From a virus, in the IMG/VR virus record IMGVR_UViG_3300008219_003648, positions 1-52,636 of that record: a stretch of 52,636 nucleotides of DNA, one strand, 5' to 3'. A program made the position numbers and the translations under genes. The notes under the pieces are model-generated. The model saw only the letters and a list, made by a program, of their open reading frames with translations, was not told where the DNA came from and made no database searches. This document shows, piece after piece, positions 22,984 through 32,074 of this stretch (the first letter of the stretch is position 1; the number at the start of each line of letters is the position of its first letter).

Positions 22984-23400
22984 ATGACCAAGATTGATGA
23001 AGCTAAAAAATTACTAAAGAAAGCTATGGAAATAGATGATCCTGAATTAATAGCCATGGCAAACAAACTATTGCAAGAATCTTCTCCGTCACCAACCGGA
23101 CCAAGATTGGTGAATGTAAATGACGACGATTTTCTTGCCCCAATCATGAAGGATGACAAACCTACCAAGAAGGCGGTTCCAGTAAACGAAATTAAAGGAC
23201 GTGTTAATCAATTTCATGATGATGGGACTGAAGCATCCGGTATTACTACACCTGATGCTCAACCCACAGACCGTCGTCGGAAACCATTTGAAAAAATACA
23301 ACAAAAATGTCAACAATGCGGAGAAGTGAAAGCTATTAATCCTACGCACAAACGAGAACATTACGTATGTGACATGTGCCTTAGAGCAAAGATGAGATAG
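22984..23400 (+). CDS. Zinc-ribbon protein, unknown
   Basis: A 138-residue protein with an N-terminal helix pair (KIDEAKKLLKKAMEIDDPEL), a disordered Pro- and Asp-rich middle, and a C-terminal four-Cys zinc ribbon: CQQCGEVKAINP with the first CxxC and YVCDMCLRAKMR with the second. AAGGAG at 22973 is a good ribosome binding site. It precedes the DnaB-type helicase, so a nucleic-acid-binding role in the replication complex is plausible. No named family. Confidence 0.6.
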   Translation: MTKIDEAKKLLKKAMEIDDPELIAMANKLLQESSPSPTGPRLVNVNDDDFLAPIMKDDKPTKKAVPVNEIKGRVNQFHDDGTEASGITTPDAQPTDRRRKPFEKIQQKCQQCGEVKAINPTHKREHYVCDMCLRAKMR

Positions 23401-23405
23401 GATAT

Positions 23406-24863
23406 ATGAAACGGAAAGTATTGGAAGATTTAGCCGCTGAACGCGCTGTGTTGGCAGGTTTATGTCAATATGGTTTAGACTGTTATCTAGAAATAGACTT
23501 CGTAGATGCTGATCATTTTAGCAATGAAATGAATCAAATTATATTTCATTGTATACATAAGTCTATTTCTGAAAATGCTAAAGTAGAATTAGCTTCCATC
23601 TTATCAGCAGCCAATAATCTTGGCGTCTACGAAGCAATTCACAATAAAGATGAAATAGCATTTATTAGATCACTATTCAACTTTCCTATACATCAGGAAA
23701 ATGTCCAATCGCATGCCGCCAAAATAGCTAAAATTAAATTGGCTAGAGATCTTAAGCAAACACTTAAAGCTTGCGAAAAAGAACTCAACTCTATCACGGG
23801 TGACGAAGATCTTATTGATCTTATTTCACGAGTTGAAGAACCCATCCTTGATGCCACAGCAGATGTATACCAAGCTTCTAATAAGCACACAGAAGTGCTG
23901 GGCGAAGATATTGATGAGTATCTCACATATCTTTCTGAAAACGTATCAGACACAGTTGGAATACCAACGGGATTTGATAGATATGATTTAGCTATCGGGG
24001 GCGGCCTCCGGCGTAAATGTGTGGATCTCATCGCCGCCCGTCCTAAGATTGGTAAATCTATGTTTGGAGATGCTGTGGCGCTTAATGTGGCCACCAAACT
24101 TAATATACCCGTCTTGATGTTAGACACAGAAATGTCTAAAGAAGACCATCTCAACAGAATGTTAGCAAATTTCAGTGGTGTCGAGATAAATAAAGTTGCC
24201 ACTGGTAAATTTAATGAGAATGAAATAGAAAAAGAAAAGGTACATGATGCAGCAGAAAAATTAAAAAGCATTCCATATCACTATCTAAGTATTGCTGGTC
24301 AACCTTTTGAGCATATTCTGGGCATTATGCGTAAGTGGATTTATCAGCACGTAGGGTTTGACGGTGAAGGTAGAACTAAGGATTGTTTAATAGTTTATGA
24401 CTATCTTAAATTAATGGGGTCCGAAAGTATTACCAATGTAATGCAAGAATATCAAGTATTAGGATTTCAAATTACTAAGCTACATAATTTCTGCGTCAAG
24501 TATGACGTACCATGCTTGAGCTTTGTGCAGCTTAATAGAGATGGTATCACTAGGGAGTCTACTGATGTTGTTTCTGGATCAGATAGATTGATCTGGTTAT
24601 GTACAAGTTTCTCTATATTTAAGATGAAGTCAGATGAAGAAATAGCCGAGGATTCTATTGAACATGGTAATAGAAAATTAGTTCCCGTAGTAGCGCGACA
24701 TGGATGCGGCTTAGATGATGGAGATTATATTAGTGTAAAAATGTTTGGAAATATTGGTAAAATTGAAGAAGATGAAACCCGTAACGAAATACACCGAAAT
24801 GCAAGATCAAGATCAGAAGGATTTGAAATACAAGAAGAGCTTGACGAAGACACAGATAGTTAG
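23406..24863 (+). CDS. DnaB-type replicative helicase
   Basis: A 485-residue hexameric helicase that would unwind the fork 5'-3'. An N-terminal helical DnaB-like domain (residues 1-150, LEDLAAERAVLAGLCQYGLD) is followed by a RecA-like motor: IPTGFDRYDLAIGGGLRRK, Walker A ARPKIGKS at about 211-218, VLMLDTEMSKED, Walker B CLIVYDYLKLM, LSFVQLNRDG and a terminal arginine-finger region VARHGCGLDDGDYISV. Length and order match DnaB/gp41-type helicases. The primase gene begins within or just after its 3' end, so helicase and primase are translationally linked. Confidence 0.92.
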   Translation: MKRKVLEDLAAERAVLAGLCQYGLDCYLEIDFVDADHFSNEMNQIIFHCIHKSISENAKVELASILSAANNLGVYEAIHNKDEIAFIRSLFNFPIHQENVQSHAAKIAKIKLARDLKQTLKACEKELNSITGDEDLIDLISRVEEPILDATADVYQASNKHTEVLGEDIDEYLTYLSENVSDTVGIPTGFDRYDLAIGGGLRRKCVDLIAARPKIGKSMFGDAVALNVATKLNIPVLMLDTEMSKEDHLNRMLANFSGVEINKVATGKFNENEIEKEKVHDAAEKLKSIPYHYLSIAGQPFEHILGIMRKWIYQHVGFDGEGRTKDCLIVYDYLKLMGSESITNVMQEYQVLGFQITKLHNFCVKYDVPCLSFVQLNRDGITRESTDVVSGSDRLIWLCTSFSIFKMKSDEEIAEDSIEHGNRKLVPVVARHGCGLDDGDYISVKMFGNIGKIEEDETRNEIHRNARSRSEGFEIQEELDEDTDS

Positions 24864-25875
24864 TATGTGTAATCGCCTATTTGAAAGGCTCCCCTCGTTA
24901 TTAAAATTTCTTCAAGTAGAATATATGGAATTTCCTAACAGATATTCTTTTCCATGTCCGGTACATGGTGGTGATAATCCTGAGGGATGTAGTATCTTCA
25001 CAGATGGAGATTCTTCTAAAGGTAACTGGAGCTGTTGGACACAGCACTGTGAAGAGGATTTTACAAGTAATCTATTTGGTTTCGTAAGAGGGGTAATGGC
25101 TTATCGTGGGGGACAAAAGGTATCTTTAAATCAAACGGCTGATTTTTGTTTAAAGTTTTTAGATGTTGATATAGATAACTTAGAGGTTGCTGAACAACCC
25201 CAAAATAAAGATGTACAGTTATTGGAAATATTTGATCGTCATTTAGAGAGACGGGCCAATAACATCAACCGAGAAGACATAAGATCCAAAATAGATATTC
25301 CGGCCCCCTACTATATTAATAGGGGGTTTTGTACAGATATTCTAAATTTATTTGATATTGGGGTATGTTTGGAAAAAAATCGACCAATGTCAGGAAGAAT
25401 TGTTGTGCCAATCTATGATGAAAGCTATAATTACGTAGGATGCATGGGGCGTGCAATTCATACCGACATGCAACCAAAATGGCTACATAGCAAAGGTTTT
25501 AAAAAGGCTTTCTTGTATGGGCTAAATATAGCCAAAGATTATATACAAAAGAGCCAAACGGTTATTTTAGTGGAAGGGCAAGGAGACGTATGGCGCATGC
25601 ATGAAGCGGGATATCAAAATTGTGTTGGAATTTTTGGCTCTAGTATCAATGATGACCAATTACTATTACTAGAACAAAGTGGAGCCCTCAATCTAGTTAT
25701 ATTAACAGATTTTGATGAAGCGGGTAAAAAGGCATCCAAACAAATTATCAAAAAATGCGGCAGAAGATTTAACTATTATCGTCCCACCTTATCCACTAAA
25801 GATGTTGGTGATATGGATATTGATACTATTCATCAAGAATTAAAGCCACAATTACAAGAGGTGAATTTAATATGA
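24772..25875 (+). CDS. DnaG-type DNA primase
   Basis: Synthesises RNA primers with the helicase encoded just upstream. The zinc-binding domain is visible (CPVHGGDN at 62-69, then WSCWTQHCEED with C88 and C93), followed by the TOPRIM catalytic core: ILVEGQGDVWRM with E268, and LTDFDEAGKK with D313/D315. About 367 residues if started at ATG 24772; ATG 24799 and ATG 24865 (directly after the helicase stop) are alternatives. I favour an upstream start because the helix before the zinc motif continues upstream of 24865. It resembles phage gp61/DnaG primases and lacks the long helicase-binding tail of bacterial DnaG. Confidence 0.88.
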   Translation: MKPVTKYTEMQDQDQKDLKYKKSLTKTQIVSMCNRLFERLPSLLKFLQVEYMEFPNRYSFPCPVHGGDNPEGCSIFTDGDSSKGNWSCWTQHCEEDFTSNLFGFVRGVMAYRGGQKVSLNQTADFCLKFLDVDIDNLEVAEQPQNKDVQLLEIFDRHLERRANNINREDIRSKIDIPAPYYINRGFCTDILNLFDIGVCLEKNRPMSGRIVVPIYDESYNYVGCMGRAIHTDMQPKWLHSKGFKKAFLYGLNIAKDYIQKSQTVILVEGQGDVWRMHEAGYQNCVGIFGSSINDDQLLLLEQSGALNLVILTDFDEAGKKASKQIIKKCGRRFNYYRPTLSTKDVGDMDIDTIHQELKPQLQEVNLI

Positions 25876-26771
25876 CAACCAGAATCTTAGCACTAGCGGG
25901 TCACAAACAATCAGGTAAAAGTACTACCTGTAATTTTTTACACGGATACCAATTACGAGCACATCATGTTATCGACGGTTTTGCTATTACTCAAGACGGA
26001 AACCTTGTGATTGATACAGCATTAATTGACTCAGAAGGTAAAGAAGAAAAAAGCCAAGCAATTCTTGACACTTCTAGAAATGACATGGAGTTTGCAGAAT
26101 GGGCCGCCTATAGCATGTGGCCTTATATCAAACGTTACTCTTTTGCAGGAACCCTTAAAGAAATCGTGACTGGTATATTTGAAATTAAACCAGAACAAGT
26201 ATATGGAAGTGATATAGAAAAAAATAGTAAAACTTGGTTTTCGTGGGATGATATGCCCGGCGTAATTACTAATTACAATCTTGCAAAAAAACCGGAAATC
26301 AAAAAACTAATCAATGATGGTACCTTAAAATACCATAAACCGGGAAAGATGTCAGCTAGAGAATTTTTGCAATTTTTCGGAACTGATGTTTGTAGAAAAA
26401 TATATGAAGATGTGTGGCAAGCTAGGCTTATGGCCGACATAGCTAGAGAAGGATCTCTTTTAGCGGTTGTGGATGATTGTAGATTTCCCAATGAAGTTCA
26501 AGCTATTCAGGATGCGGGAGGGCACGTTATTCAGCTGACACGAAGTAACCACAAAGATGTTCACGCAAGCGAGTGCGCGCTAGATACATATGAAGAATTT
26601 GATGCTATAATCGATAACCAAAATATGACCATACACGACACCAACGTTGAAATTATCAGAATTCTGGATGAATGGGGATGGTTAGGCAAAGAGTTGCCAG
26701 AAACGCTACCCGCTCAAGAAACTGAACCAACATTAGTTGGTGGTATACATAAATTTAAAGAGGACTCATGA
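25872..26771 (+). CDS. Deoxynucleoside monophosphate kinase (T4 gp1-like)
   Basis: A 299-residue P-loop kinase predicted to phosphorylate dNMPs for phage DNA synthesis. The Walker A loop GHKQSGKST occupies residues 10-18. YSFAGTLKEIVTGIF, ADIAREGSLLAVVDDCRFPN and GGHVIQLTRS follow the layout of phage dNMP kinases, and AREFLQFFGTDVCRKIYEDV matches their conserved central helix. It is larger than T4 gp1 (about 240 residues) because of an insertion near residues 30-90. Coupled to primase and to the next nuclease by ATGA overlaps. Confidence 0.82.
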   Translation: MTTRILALAGHKQSGKSTTCNFLHGYQLRAHHVIDGFAITQDGNLVIDTALIDSEGKEEKSQAILDTSRNDMEFAEWAAYSMWPYIKRYSFAGTLKEIVTGIFEIKPEQVYGSDIEKNSKTWFSWDDMPGVITNYNLAKKPEIKKLINDGTLKYHKPGKMSAREFLQFFGTDVCRKIYEDVWQARLMADIAREGSLLAVVDDCRFPNEVQAIQDAGGHVIQLTRSNHKDVHASECALDTYEEFDAIIDNQNMTIHDTNVEIIRILDEWGWLGKELPETLPAQETEPTLVGGIHKFKEDS

Positions 26772-27787
26772 TAGTAACATACATTAGAAGTTCATCATAT
26801 AATAATTATGATTATTGCCAGATGCAATATTTTATAACATATGTTTTGGGCCATAGATCTATTTCTGGTAAAAAGGCTCAACTTGGTACCATTGTTCATA
26901 AGGTAATGGAATGTTTGGCGTCTTGTAAAAAACGCCTTCAAGATAAAGAACAAAAGTCTATGTCTATAACCGATGATGCTATAGGAAAGGTTAACTTTAC
27001 GGCGAAAAGCTTATACACCAAAGCGTTTGTGTGTCGATTACTCAAGCGAAGTTATGAGTATTATTCAGAAAATTGTACTCATAATTATACCAATGCTGAT
27101 TTTAAGTTTTGTCAAAAATCAGTAGAGGATGCGTTGTTATACAATGACGGACAATTTGACCCCAGACTACGAACAATAGTGGCGCCAGAACCACAGTTTG
27201 ATATACCAATTGAAAAAGATTGGGCTAAGTTTAAATATAAGATGCCTAATGGGGAAATCATAAAGGGCCAATTAGCTATTAAAGGTACAATCGACCTAGT
27301 GACAGAAGTGTCCGATGGTGTCATCGAGGTTATAGATTGGAAAACCGGTCGACGATTGAACTGGGCAACAGGAGAGGAAAAAACTTACGAAAAACTTATT
27401 GAAGATCCGCAGCTATTGTTGTATAATTACGCCATATCAAAACTGTTCCCTGAATACGAACAGGCCATTATGTCGATATTTTATATTAGGGATGGTGGCC
27501 CATTTAGCATGTGCTTTGATAAAAGTGATCAGGAAAAGTTTCTAGGGATGCTAGAAAAAAGATTCAAACAAATAAAACGAAACAATTTCCCACGCCCCAT
27601 TTCACAAAATAGATCCAGTTTTAAATGTACCAAGTTGTGTCATTTCTATAAAAATAAGTGGCCCGGCACCAATCAATCAATATGTCACTATGTGGACGAT
27701 CATTTGCATGCATTGGGTGAAAATGAAACAATAGAAAAATGTACTGCCGAAGGGCACGAAATTGGTTTTTATGAGGCGCCGGGATAA
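26768..27787 (+). CDS. Cas4/RecB-like PD-(D/E)XK exonuclease, likely Fe-S
   Basis: A 339-residue nuclease of the Cas4/AddB/RecB class. In order: SYNNYDYCQMQYFITY with C17, GTIVHKVMECL (motif I, H44), IKGTIDLVTE (D176), VIEVIDWKTGRR (D190-x-K192), DPQLLLYNYAI (QxxxY motif, residues 214-222), and a C-terminal cluster C287-x3-C291-x14-C306 (FKCTKLCHFYKNK, SICHYV). C17 with the three C-terminal Cys is the arrangement that holds a [4Fe-4S] cluster in Cas4 and AddB. No CRISPR array or cas1 is present, so this serves phage recombination or DNA processing. Confidence 0.83.
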   Translation: MIVTYIRSSSYNNYDYCQMQYFITYVLGHRSISGKKAQLGTIVHKVMECLASCKKRLQDKEQKSMSITDDAIGKVNFTAKSLYTKAFVCRLLKRSYEYYSENCTHNYTNADFKFCQKSVEDALLYNDGQFDPRLRTIVAPEPQFDIPIEKDWAKFKYKMPNGEIIKGQLAIKGTIDLVTEVSDGVIEVIDWKTGRRLNWATGEEKTYEKLIEDPQLLLYNYAISKLFPEYEQAIMSIFYIRDGGPFSMCFDKSDQEKFLGMLEKRFKQIKRNNFPRPISQNRSSFKCTKLCHFYKNKWPGTNQSICHYVDDHLHALGENETIEKCTAEGHEIGFYEAPG

Positions 27788-27809
27788 ATAAATAAATAAA
27801 GGAATCGAT

Positions 27810-28442
27810 ATGAACCTCTTAAGATTAGATGAATTCAATCATGCAATAGTTCGCGAATTGGCCCCTTCGTTTCATAATCTTCCTAGTACCGAACACAAGG
27901 ATGGTAAATATAGATTACGACGATATTCTGTGATAGAGCTTATGTTAGAACCTAAAGCCATTAAAACCCTTCCCATCAACAGCTTTATGCAAACAGATAA
28001 ATATAATGATTTTCAAGGTAATGTGGAAAGAAAATTTGAAAATATTGAAGAAGATGTTTTATATGGGGATAGCATGAAAGAGCTTGTATATTCTTTTAGG
28101 ATGATGGCCAGTCTCCCCACCAACACGCAAGTAGATATACATCAAATGAGAGTCATTACTACTTCAGAATCCACCGAGATTTCTCCAGAAGGGGTACATA
28201 GGGATGGCTACGATGTTATATCAATGATAGGAATTACTAGACATAATATATTGGGTGGCAACTTATTGGTTTATGATAATCAAGATAGTGATCATTTTGT
28301 ATCATTACCTTTGGACGGAGGCCGAATGGTAACAATAAATGATAAAAAATTATGGCATAATGGTAGTTCTATTGTTCCCTTAGATAAGAACAATAAGGGA
28401 TACATGGATGTTTTTGTTTTTACAGCTAATTATAATCTTTGA
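27810..28442 (+). CDS. 2-oxoglutarate/Fe(II) dioxygenase (2OG-Fe_Oxy family)
   Basis: A 210-residue oxygenase. The iron triad is visible as H130-x-D132 in SPEGVHRDGYD and distal H183 in KKLWHNGSSIVP. GGNLLVYDN and LDGGRMVTINDKK give the core double-stranded beta-helix, and this arrangement matches the amino-acid dioxygenase-like family that includes isoleucine 4-hydroxylase (PF10014 type). Expected reaction: hydroxylation of a substrate with 2-oxoglutarate and O2; the substrate may be a free amino acid or something phage-specific. AAGGAA precedes the ATG; the 22-nt gap before it is an ATAA repeat. It stands among DNA metabolism genes. Confidence 0.78.
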   Translation: MNLLRLDEFNHAIVRELAPSFHNLPSTEHKDGKYRLRRYSVIELMLEPKAIKTLPINSFMQTDKYNDFQGNVERKFENIEEDVLYGDSMKELVYSFRMMASLPTNTQVDIHQMRVITTSESTEISPEGVHRDGYDVISMIGITRHNILGGNLLVYDNQDSDHFVSLPLDGGRMVTINDKKLWHNGSSIVPLDKNNKGYMDVFVFTANYNL

Positions 28443-28453
28443 AAGGAATGTAA

Positions 28454-28630
28454 ATGCCAACCAATAATTATGAAGCACGCCAAATATACGGTATCATCAA
28501 TGAGTTTATTGATGAAGAAACAGCAAGAGCTATCACAATACGCTTATACGAACAGGTAGGTAAATACACGGAAAATGAATCCTTAGCCACAAGCCTAAAG
28601 ATGTTAAGAGAGTTATATAGAAATGATTGA
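28454..28630 (+). CDS. Small hypothetical protein (58 residues)
   Basis: A short gene after the dioxygenase, preceded by AAGGA, encoding an acidic helical protein that begins MPTNNYEARQIYGIINEF and ends SLKMLRELYRND. It overlaps the next gene by 8 nt, and it fills the only gap in this region. No family recognised; composition and packing support real coding. Confidence 0.5.
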   Translation: MPTNNYEARQIYGIINEFIDEETARAITIRLYEQVGKYTENESLATSLKMLRELYRND

Positions 28631-29123
28631 AATCAAAATTACAGAACAGATGAAGCAACGAGCTTGGCGTAAGGCGCGTCAAATGGGAAAACTTAAGCAA
28701 TCTATTACGAAGGGTGATGGCAATATTGCTGGGTTTTTAGGTGAAGAAGTGGCCAATGCAATAGTCAAAGGCGAAATCAGCAATACATATGATTATGATA
28801 TTACTAAGGACGGTGTTAAATATGACGTAAAAACTAAGCGGTGTACTAGCTCGCCCCGTGAACATTACGAGTGCTCTGTTGCTGCCTTTAACACAAAACA
28901 AAAATGCGATCATTATATATTTGTGAGAATTGAAAACATTAGTGGGAAGTGGGGACGCGCGTGGATATTAGGAAGTTATCCAAAACCCGAATATTTTAAA
29001 GATGCGCGTTTTCTAAAAAAGGGACAGAGAGATGGAGACAATTGGTTCAAAGTTAAGGCTGATTGTTATAATATACCAATTAGTAAATTACAGCCCTTAA
29101 AGACCAAAAAGCAAAGGAGATAG
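28623..29123 (+). CDS. Restriction-fold (PD-(D/E)XK) nuclease-like protein
   Basis: A 166-residue protein with a nuclease-like core: NIAGFLGEEVANAIVKG (E41/E42 on the first helix) then DGVKYDVKTKR with D68-V-K70. After this comes CSVAAFNTKQKCDHYIFVRI, matching the helix-strand that follows the active site in PD-(D/E)XK enzymes. The C-terminus is basic (PLKTKKQRR). Proteins of this kind are common in large marine phages, where their task is unsettled. It lies between the dioxygenase gene pair and a HAD phosphatase. Confidence 0.62.
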   Translation: MIEIKITEQMKQRAWRKARQMGKLKQSITKGDGNIAGFLGEEVANAIVKGEISNTYDYDITKDGVKYDVKTKRCTSSPREHYECSVAAFNTKQKCDHYIFVRIENISGKWGRAWILGSYPKPEYFKDARFLKKGQRDGDNWFKVKADCYNIPISKLQPLKTKKQRR

Positions 29124-29126
29124 TAT

Positions 29127-29540
29127 ATGACAAAGGTGTCTTCACACAATACGCTTATTGTAGATTGCGATGGTGTTATCGCTGATAAAGCGCACGGAGG
29201 AGAATACGGTAAAGCCGACCCTCTTCTACATGGCATAGAACAGGTAAATAAACTATATGATATGGGATATACCATTACCTTGTATACTGCTCGTTATGGT
29301 GATAGAGAAAGCGGAAATCTACATCGTCAATATGAAAGGGGGTATAAGGAGTGGACGGATTGGCTCGCTAAGCACGGCGTAAAATATCATCATGCGTTCA
29401 TGGGAAAACCAGCGGGTGTAATGTATATTGATGATAAAGCTGCCCGCGTCAAAAGTGATAGCACAGAGGGCTGGGAACAGGTATGGCATGAAGTAGCAGA
29501 ATTACAGGGCAAGGATCAATACGGAAATAAATTGAAATGA
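29127..29540 (+). CDS. HAD-superfamily phosphatase
   Basis: A 137-residue HAD hydrolase with all motifs: I DCDGVIAD (D13 nucleophile, D15 acid), II LYTARYGD (Thr), III Lys in FMGKPAG, and IV MYIDDKAAR. It has no large cap domain, so it probably acts on a sizeable substrate such as a sugar phosphate or a nucleic acid 3'-phosphate. AAGGAG precedes the ATG. It overlaps the next gene, an exostosin-type glycosyltransferase, by 4 nt, making a sugar-phosphate role attractive but unproven. Confidence 0.85.
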   Translation: MTKVSSHNTLIVDCDGVIADKAHGGEYGKADPLLHGIEQVNKLYDMGYTITLYTARYGDRESGNLHRQYERGYKEWTDWLAKHGVKYHHAFMGKPAGVMYIDDKAARVKSDSTEGWEQVWHEVAELQGKDQYGNKLK

Positions 29541-30448
29541 CCGCAATAATTGAAGATCTTAATAAAGAATTTCATCTTGGTAATAAGTTTACCCTTCATG
29601 TCGCTGTGGAATTAGCAAATATTCTAGATAATAATTATAGGATTATTGTTAAATACGATGGTCAAGAATTGCCGTATTATGACGATACAAAGTTAAACGT
29701 AATAATTGCCACCTCCAGAGAAACACATGGGCCACCTAATGAATTTCATAGAGATGACGTATTTATCATATTCCAGCACTACTATATGCTTGACCAGTGG
29801 GATGATCCGTGGTATAATTCTTTAGTGTATCCACTTCCCATTGGTACATTTGTAGATGGTTTTGATGATCATATTATTAAACCAATGGCTGAAAGGAAAT
29901 ATGATTTTTCATTTGTGGGACAACTGCCACATACCGGCACTAGAGATTGTTTCAAGAGAAATTTAGATGAACTAATGAACACCAGTGGCAAAAAATTTAA
30001 ATATTTTGTAGAATACACTGATGGTTTTAAAAGGGGGTTAAGTAGCAGCGAATATTTAGAGTTACTCGGAGACACAAAGATATCTCTCTGTCCACAAGGA
30101 GCCTACAGCCAAGAAACATTTCGCTTTTTTGAGTCTATTATGATGGGTGCAATTCCCATGATTGAAAATCTGCCAAAATTATGGTATTATGAAGGCGCCC
30201 CTTTTTTGAAAAGTAAATGGGTTAAACTAGAACAATCATTGTCCGTTAGTCTCAACACTCTACAAACAGAAAAATCACGCAGTGTATTGTATCAGATAGC
30301 GCAATATGTCCAAACCATTTTACACCCACCATCTCTTGCTAAAGTGCTTAAAGACAAAATTGAACATAGACACAAAAATAAGATAGTCGATCAGCCACAT
30401 CTTGATCATTTGAGAAAGCTTTTTAACGAACATACTGACTGGGCATAG
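29537..30448 (+). CDS. Exostosin-type (GT47-like) glycosyltransferase
   Basis: A 303-residue glycosyltransferase resembling the exostosin family. The clearest signature is LGDTKISLCPQGAYSQETFR followed by FFESIMMGAIPMI, the GT47 nucleotide-sugar-binding region with a conserved Glu. KYDFSFVGQLPHTGTRDCFK matches the linker strand and Arg region that precedes it. No membrane anchor, unlike the eukaryotic relatives. It sits between a HAD phosphatase and the DNA polymerase gene, isolated from the two large sugar blocks. Donor and acceptor unknown. Confidence 0.75.
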   Translation: MTAIIEDLNKEFHLGNKFTLHVAVELANILDNNYRIIVKYDGQELPYYDDTKLNVIIATSRETHGPPNEFHRDDVFIIFQHYYMLDQWDDPWYNSLVYPLPIGTFVDGFDDHIIKPMAERKYDFSFVGQLPHTGTRDCFKRNLDELMNTSGKKFKYFVEYTDGFKRGLSSSEYLELLGDTKISLCPQGAYSQETFRFFESIMMGAIPMIENLPKLWYYEGAPFLKSKWVKLEQSLSVSLNTLQTEKSRSVLYQIAQYVQTILHPPSLAKVLKDKIEHRHKNKIVDQPHLDHLRKLFNEHTDWA

Positions 30449-30453
30449 CAACA

Positions 30454-32061
30454 ATGACATTGAATTGGATACCTATCAACTGTAAAACTCACTTCAGTTT
30501 GTTGAGGGGTTTTTGTAAACCGGCCGATCTTGCGGCTACATGCAAAAAGTACGGCTACCAAGCGTGTGCTATTGCAGATTTTAAAACTGTTTCTGGGGCG
30601 GTTGATTTTCATCAGGCGTGTCTCGATAATGACATCAAGCCTTTAATAGGATGTGACTTTGATGACTATGTTTTAATAGCAAAAAATAAAGATGGTTGGT
30701 TTGATTTAATTAAACTTGTTACCATACATCACCTATCTCCTGATATTGATACCTTAAAACAAATAGCCCTTAAGGGAAATTTACTTTGTGTCAGCGCGAA
30801 TGAAGTATATAAAAGTATCTTTGGAAAACACTTTGTTAAGTATGATTATAATAACTATAAAGTATATTATGTTAATCGCAAAGACGCAATTCCACATAGG
30901 GTTCTTCTGTGTTCTGGAATGAAAACCACACTCCCAAAAGTACAAACCAAAATTAAAAAAAACGAAGAGATTGATAATAAAGAATTTTTTATGTCTGATG
31001 ATTTCTATCTACCGACTCCCGAGGCATTTGACAACAATACCCAAGAAATTGAATTAGTGAATAAGATTGCTAATATGTGTGAAGATTATGAAATAACAAA
31101 AAAGCCGATGCTCCCACAGTTTAAATGTCCCGATAGTATGGATGAAAATGAATACTTAAAGAAGCTGTGTCGTCATGGATGGAGGCAAAAGCTAATGGCT
31201 TCTGGAAAAGTGGCAAACAAAGAGGACGAAGCGAATTATCTAGCTAGAGTAAAAACAGAATTTGAGGTCATCTTTAAGGCAGAATTATCTGGGTATTTTT
31301 TGATTGTTCAAGATATAGTTAATTATATTAAGGAACAAGGATGGCTTGCGGGACCGGGGCGCGGTTCAGCGGCTGGATGCCTCGTATCGTATCTTCTTGG
31401 TATTACTGAAGTTGACCCTATAGAATATGGGCTTATCTTTGAAAGATTTTACAACGAGGGACGCAATACTGAAGACTATGTTTCTTTGCCCGATATTGAT
31501 GTTGATGTACCCGCTGAACACAGGGACGAAGTAATTGACTATATTCGACAAAAATATAACCCTGAAAATGTATCACAGATGATCACGTTTGGTAGACTTC
31601 AAGGAAGGGCTGCCCTAAAAGAAGTATTACGAATTAATGAAGCTGTATCATTTGCAGAAATGAACGAAATTACTCAAAACATTCCTAACGAAGCTGATAT
31701 ATCAGATCAATTAGAAATAGCAGACGAAAAGTCAATTATTAGATGGGCTTTGATGAATGAATCTGAAAATCTAAAAAAATGGTGTAAAATAAATGAAGAT
31801 CAAACATTGGATGGCGATCTAGCTAGTATGTTTGAACAGGCTATTAACATAGAGGGAACTAATAAATCTCAGGGCAAGCATGCGGCAGGCGTTATAATAT
31901 CACAACACAAACTAAAGGATGTTTGTCCTATGGTTAAAGATAAAACTGGTAATTTAATTGCGGCTTTTGAAATGAATGATCTTGAAAGTCAAGGTCATGT
32001 CAAGTTTGATATTTTGGGTATTGATCTTTTAAGTAAGATCATGGATATAAAGCTTTCCTAA
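30454..32061 (+). CDS. dnaE: DNA polymerase III alpha subunit, N-terminal half (PHP and palm)
   Basis: The first half of a C-family replicative DNA polymerase. Residues 1-200 form a shortened PHP-like domain whose metal ligands look lost: NCKTHFSLLRG where active PHP domains have HxH, and ADF where they have DH. The palm follows: GPGRGSAAGCLVSYLLGIT, LPDIDVD with catalytic D347 and D349 (like E. coli D401/D403), KHAAGVIIS, and HVKFDILGIDLL with D519 (like D555). The protein stops 16 residues after that Asp, in the non-conserved linker before the fingers, so all catalytic Asp are here. The fingers and C-terminal regions are encoded at 32972-34513. No intein or intron signature is seen at the break. 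Confidence 0.9.
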   Translation: MTLNWIPINCKTHFSLLRGFCKPADLAATCKKYGYQACAIADFKTVSGAVDFHQACLDNDIKPLIGCDFDDYVLIAKNKDGWFDLIKLVTIHHLSPDIDTLKQIALKGNLLCVSANEVYKSIFGKHFVKYDYNNYKVYYVNRKDAIPHRVLLCSGMKTTLPKVQTKIKKNEEIDNKEFFMSDDFYLPTPEAFDNNTQEIELVNKIANMCEDYEITKKPMLPQFKCPDSMDENEYLKKLCRHGWRQKLMASGKVANKEDEANYLARVKTEFEVIFKAELSGYFLIVQDIVNYIKEQGWLAGPGRGSAAGCLVSYLLGITEVDPIEYGLIFERFYNEGRNTEDYVSLPDIDVDVPAEHRDEVIDYIRQKYNPENVSQMITFGRLQGRAALKEVLRINEAVSFAEMNEITQNIPNEADISDQLEIADEKSIIRWALMNESENLKKWCKINEDQTLDGDLASMFEQAINIEGTNKSQGKHAAGVIISQHKLKDVCPMVKDKTGNLIAAFEMNDLESQGHVKFDILGIDLLSKIMDIKLS

Positions 32062-32074
32062 ACAGGAGAAAAAA

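Noticed and set aside
23693-24271. Minus-strand open frame of 192 codons
   Set aside because: Antisense to the DnaB-type helicase motor; Ser-rich shadow composition and no known domain.
27785-27800. ATAA repeats after the Cas4-like gene
   Set aside because: Only four units of a simple AT-rich spacer with stop codons; no iteron spacing or stem.
29790-29818. TTGACC-17-TATAAT promoter-like sequence
   Set aside because: Inside the exostosin-type gene with codons fully explained by the protein (LDQWDDPWYNS region); not next to a gene start.
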